Source: Thermoplasmata archaeon
GTDB lineage: Archaea; Thermoplasmatota; Thermoplasmata; Lutacidiplasmatales; UBA184
Direction: 5' to 3'
DNA: 5,412 bases
NCBI GenBank assembly: GCA_030039135.1
Contig: JASHQN010000015.1
Location: forward strand, 1-5,412
The notes below the pieces were generated by a model that saw nothing but the letters and a program-made list of their open reading frames with translations, was not told where the DNA came from and ran no database searches. A program made the translations under genes and the position numbers. Below are positions 4,834 through 5,412 of the stretch, piece after piece; positions within the stretch are counted from its first letter, which is position 1; each line of letters begins with the position of its first letter.

Positions 4834-5412
4834 CCCCTCCGCTTCTCGTCCGGTGCGCCGCCGAGGTCTGCGGCACCGCCCTCCTGGTCGGTCTGGGCAC
4901 CGGCGCGATCGTCGGGGGTGCCGACGTAGGCGGCGTTCCGCAGTGGGTCCTTGCCGTCGCGTGGTTCTTCGCGGTCCTGATCCCGATCCTGGCGTTCGCG
5001 TTCGTGAGCGGCTCCCACATCAACCCGGCCGTTACCTTGGCGCTGGTGACGTCCCGTGGGTTCGCGCCGAGGGACGCCCTACCCTACATCGCCGCCCAGG
5101 TCGCCGGAGCGTTCGCGGGGAGCGTCGTGGTCGCAGCGGTTCTGGGCACCGCGGACCACCTGGGGGCAACGCTCCCTCATCACATCGGGCTCACCGGGGT
5201 CTTCCTCCTTGAGTACTTTTTCACACTGTGCCTCATCCTTGGCGTTCTCTTTCTGACCCGCCCTCGGGAGATCGTCCGACGATGGGAGCTCCTGCTGCCG
5301 CCGGCGACGGTCGCGATCGCCACGTTCGTTATCGGTCCATGGACCGGGAGCTCGCTGAATCCCGCGCGCACGCTCGCACCGGACGTGCTCGCCGGCGTCT
5401 ACACGGGGATCG
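4830..5412 (+). CDS. MIP channel, probable arsenite-permeable aquaglyceroporin (3' end outside window)
   Basis: The frame is open from GTG 4830 for 194 codons to the window edge, without the end of the gene (MIP proteins are usually about 230-280 aa). Both half-helix motifs are present: SGSHINPAV (NPA at 65-67) and TGSSLNPARTL (NPA at 177-179, filter Arg180). Helices lie at about 11-29 (with E12), 39-58, 83-104, 121-142 (with E128) and 155-171. Aligned from memory and without gaps to E. coli GlpF (QW...W...VSGAHLNPAV and GPLTGFAMNPAR), W45 falls on filter Trp48 of GlpF, T165 on Gly191 and S174 on Phe200. That suggests an aquaglyceroporin-like pore, wide enough for As(OH)3, rather than a strict water channel. 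The start overlaps the arsC stop by 4 nt (GTGA); no strong ribosome binding site is seen, so it probably depends on coupling. Placement in an ars operon suggests an arsenite exit route like rhizobial AqpS. Confidence 0.9.
   Translation, partial: MTPPLLVRCAAEVCGTALLVGLGTGAIVGGADVGGVPQWVLAVAWFFAVLIPILAFAFVSGSHINPAVTLALVTSRGFAPRDALPYIAAQVAGAFAGSVVVAAVLGTADHLGATLPHHIGLTGVFLLEYFFTLCLILGVLFLTRPREIVRRWELLLPPATVAIATFVIGPWTGSSLNPARTLAPDVLAGVYTGI

Noticed and set aside
4572..5018. Minus-strand open frames opposite arsC and the channel gene
   Set aside because: They are antisense to two genes with unmistakable family motifs, and their translations are low-complexity Arg/Ser/Thr-rich sequence.

Overview
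The window is GC-rich (about two thirds G+C by eye), gene-dense DNA that I read as archaeal. The main reason is promoter layout. Three genes (the ThiI-like gene, the alpha/beta hydrolase gene and arsR) have an AT-rich TATA-like box centred about 24-28 nt upstream of the start codon. That is the archaeal TATA-to-start-site distance, so these transcripts would be leaderless. Genes inside the operons instead have GGAGG/GAGG/GGTG ribosome binding sites. The CXXC-type ThiI PP-loop domain also fits archaea. A GC-rich Thermoplasmatota-like euryarchaeon is my guess, but the lineage cannot be fixed from this window.

Layout: (a) 1-522, minus strand: the start and most of a small three-helix membrane protein with a Pro/Ala-rich tail, running off the left edge. 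(b) 649-1275, minus: a stand-alone ThiI-type PP-loop sulfurtransferase. (c) 1276-1383: a compact divergent promoter region with one TATA box per direction. (d) 1384-2205, plus: an alpha/beta hydrolase. (e) 2222-2419, plus: a possible 65-aa small protein that overlaps by 4 nt (f) 2416-3087, a Nudix hydrolase of the CoA-pyrophosphatase type. (g) 3088-3179: the control region of an arsenic operon, with a TATA box and a perfect 10-bp inverted repeat. (h) 3180-5412+, plus: arsR-arsM-arsC-aquaglyceroporin, with successive genes overlapping by 4, 1 and 4 nt and the last gene cut by the right edge.

The four-gene arsenic cluster is the clearest functional unit. ArsR probably represses the operon and releases on As(III). 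ArsC reduces arsenate to arsenite. ArsM methylates arsenite with S-adenosylmethionine. The MIP channel is placed to let As(OH)3, and possibly methylated products, leave the cell. No ArsB or Acr3 pump is visible inside the window, so the channel may replace it, as AqpS does in Sinorhizobium meliloti; a pump could still lie beyond position 5412. The genes left of 3088 look like ordinary housekeeping or unknown functions. The most unusual of them is the ThiI-like protein, which lacks the ferredoxin-like and THUMP tRNA-binding domains. No tRNA, rRNA, CRISPR array or mobile element was recognised.
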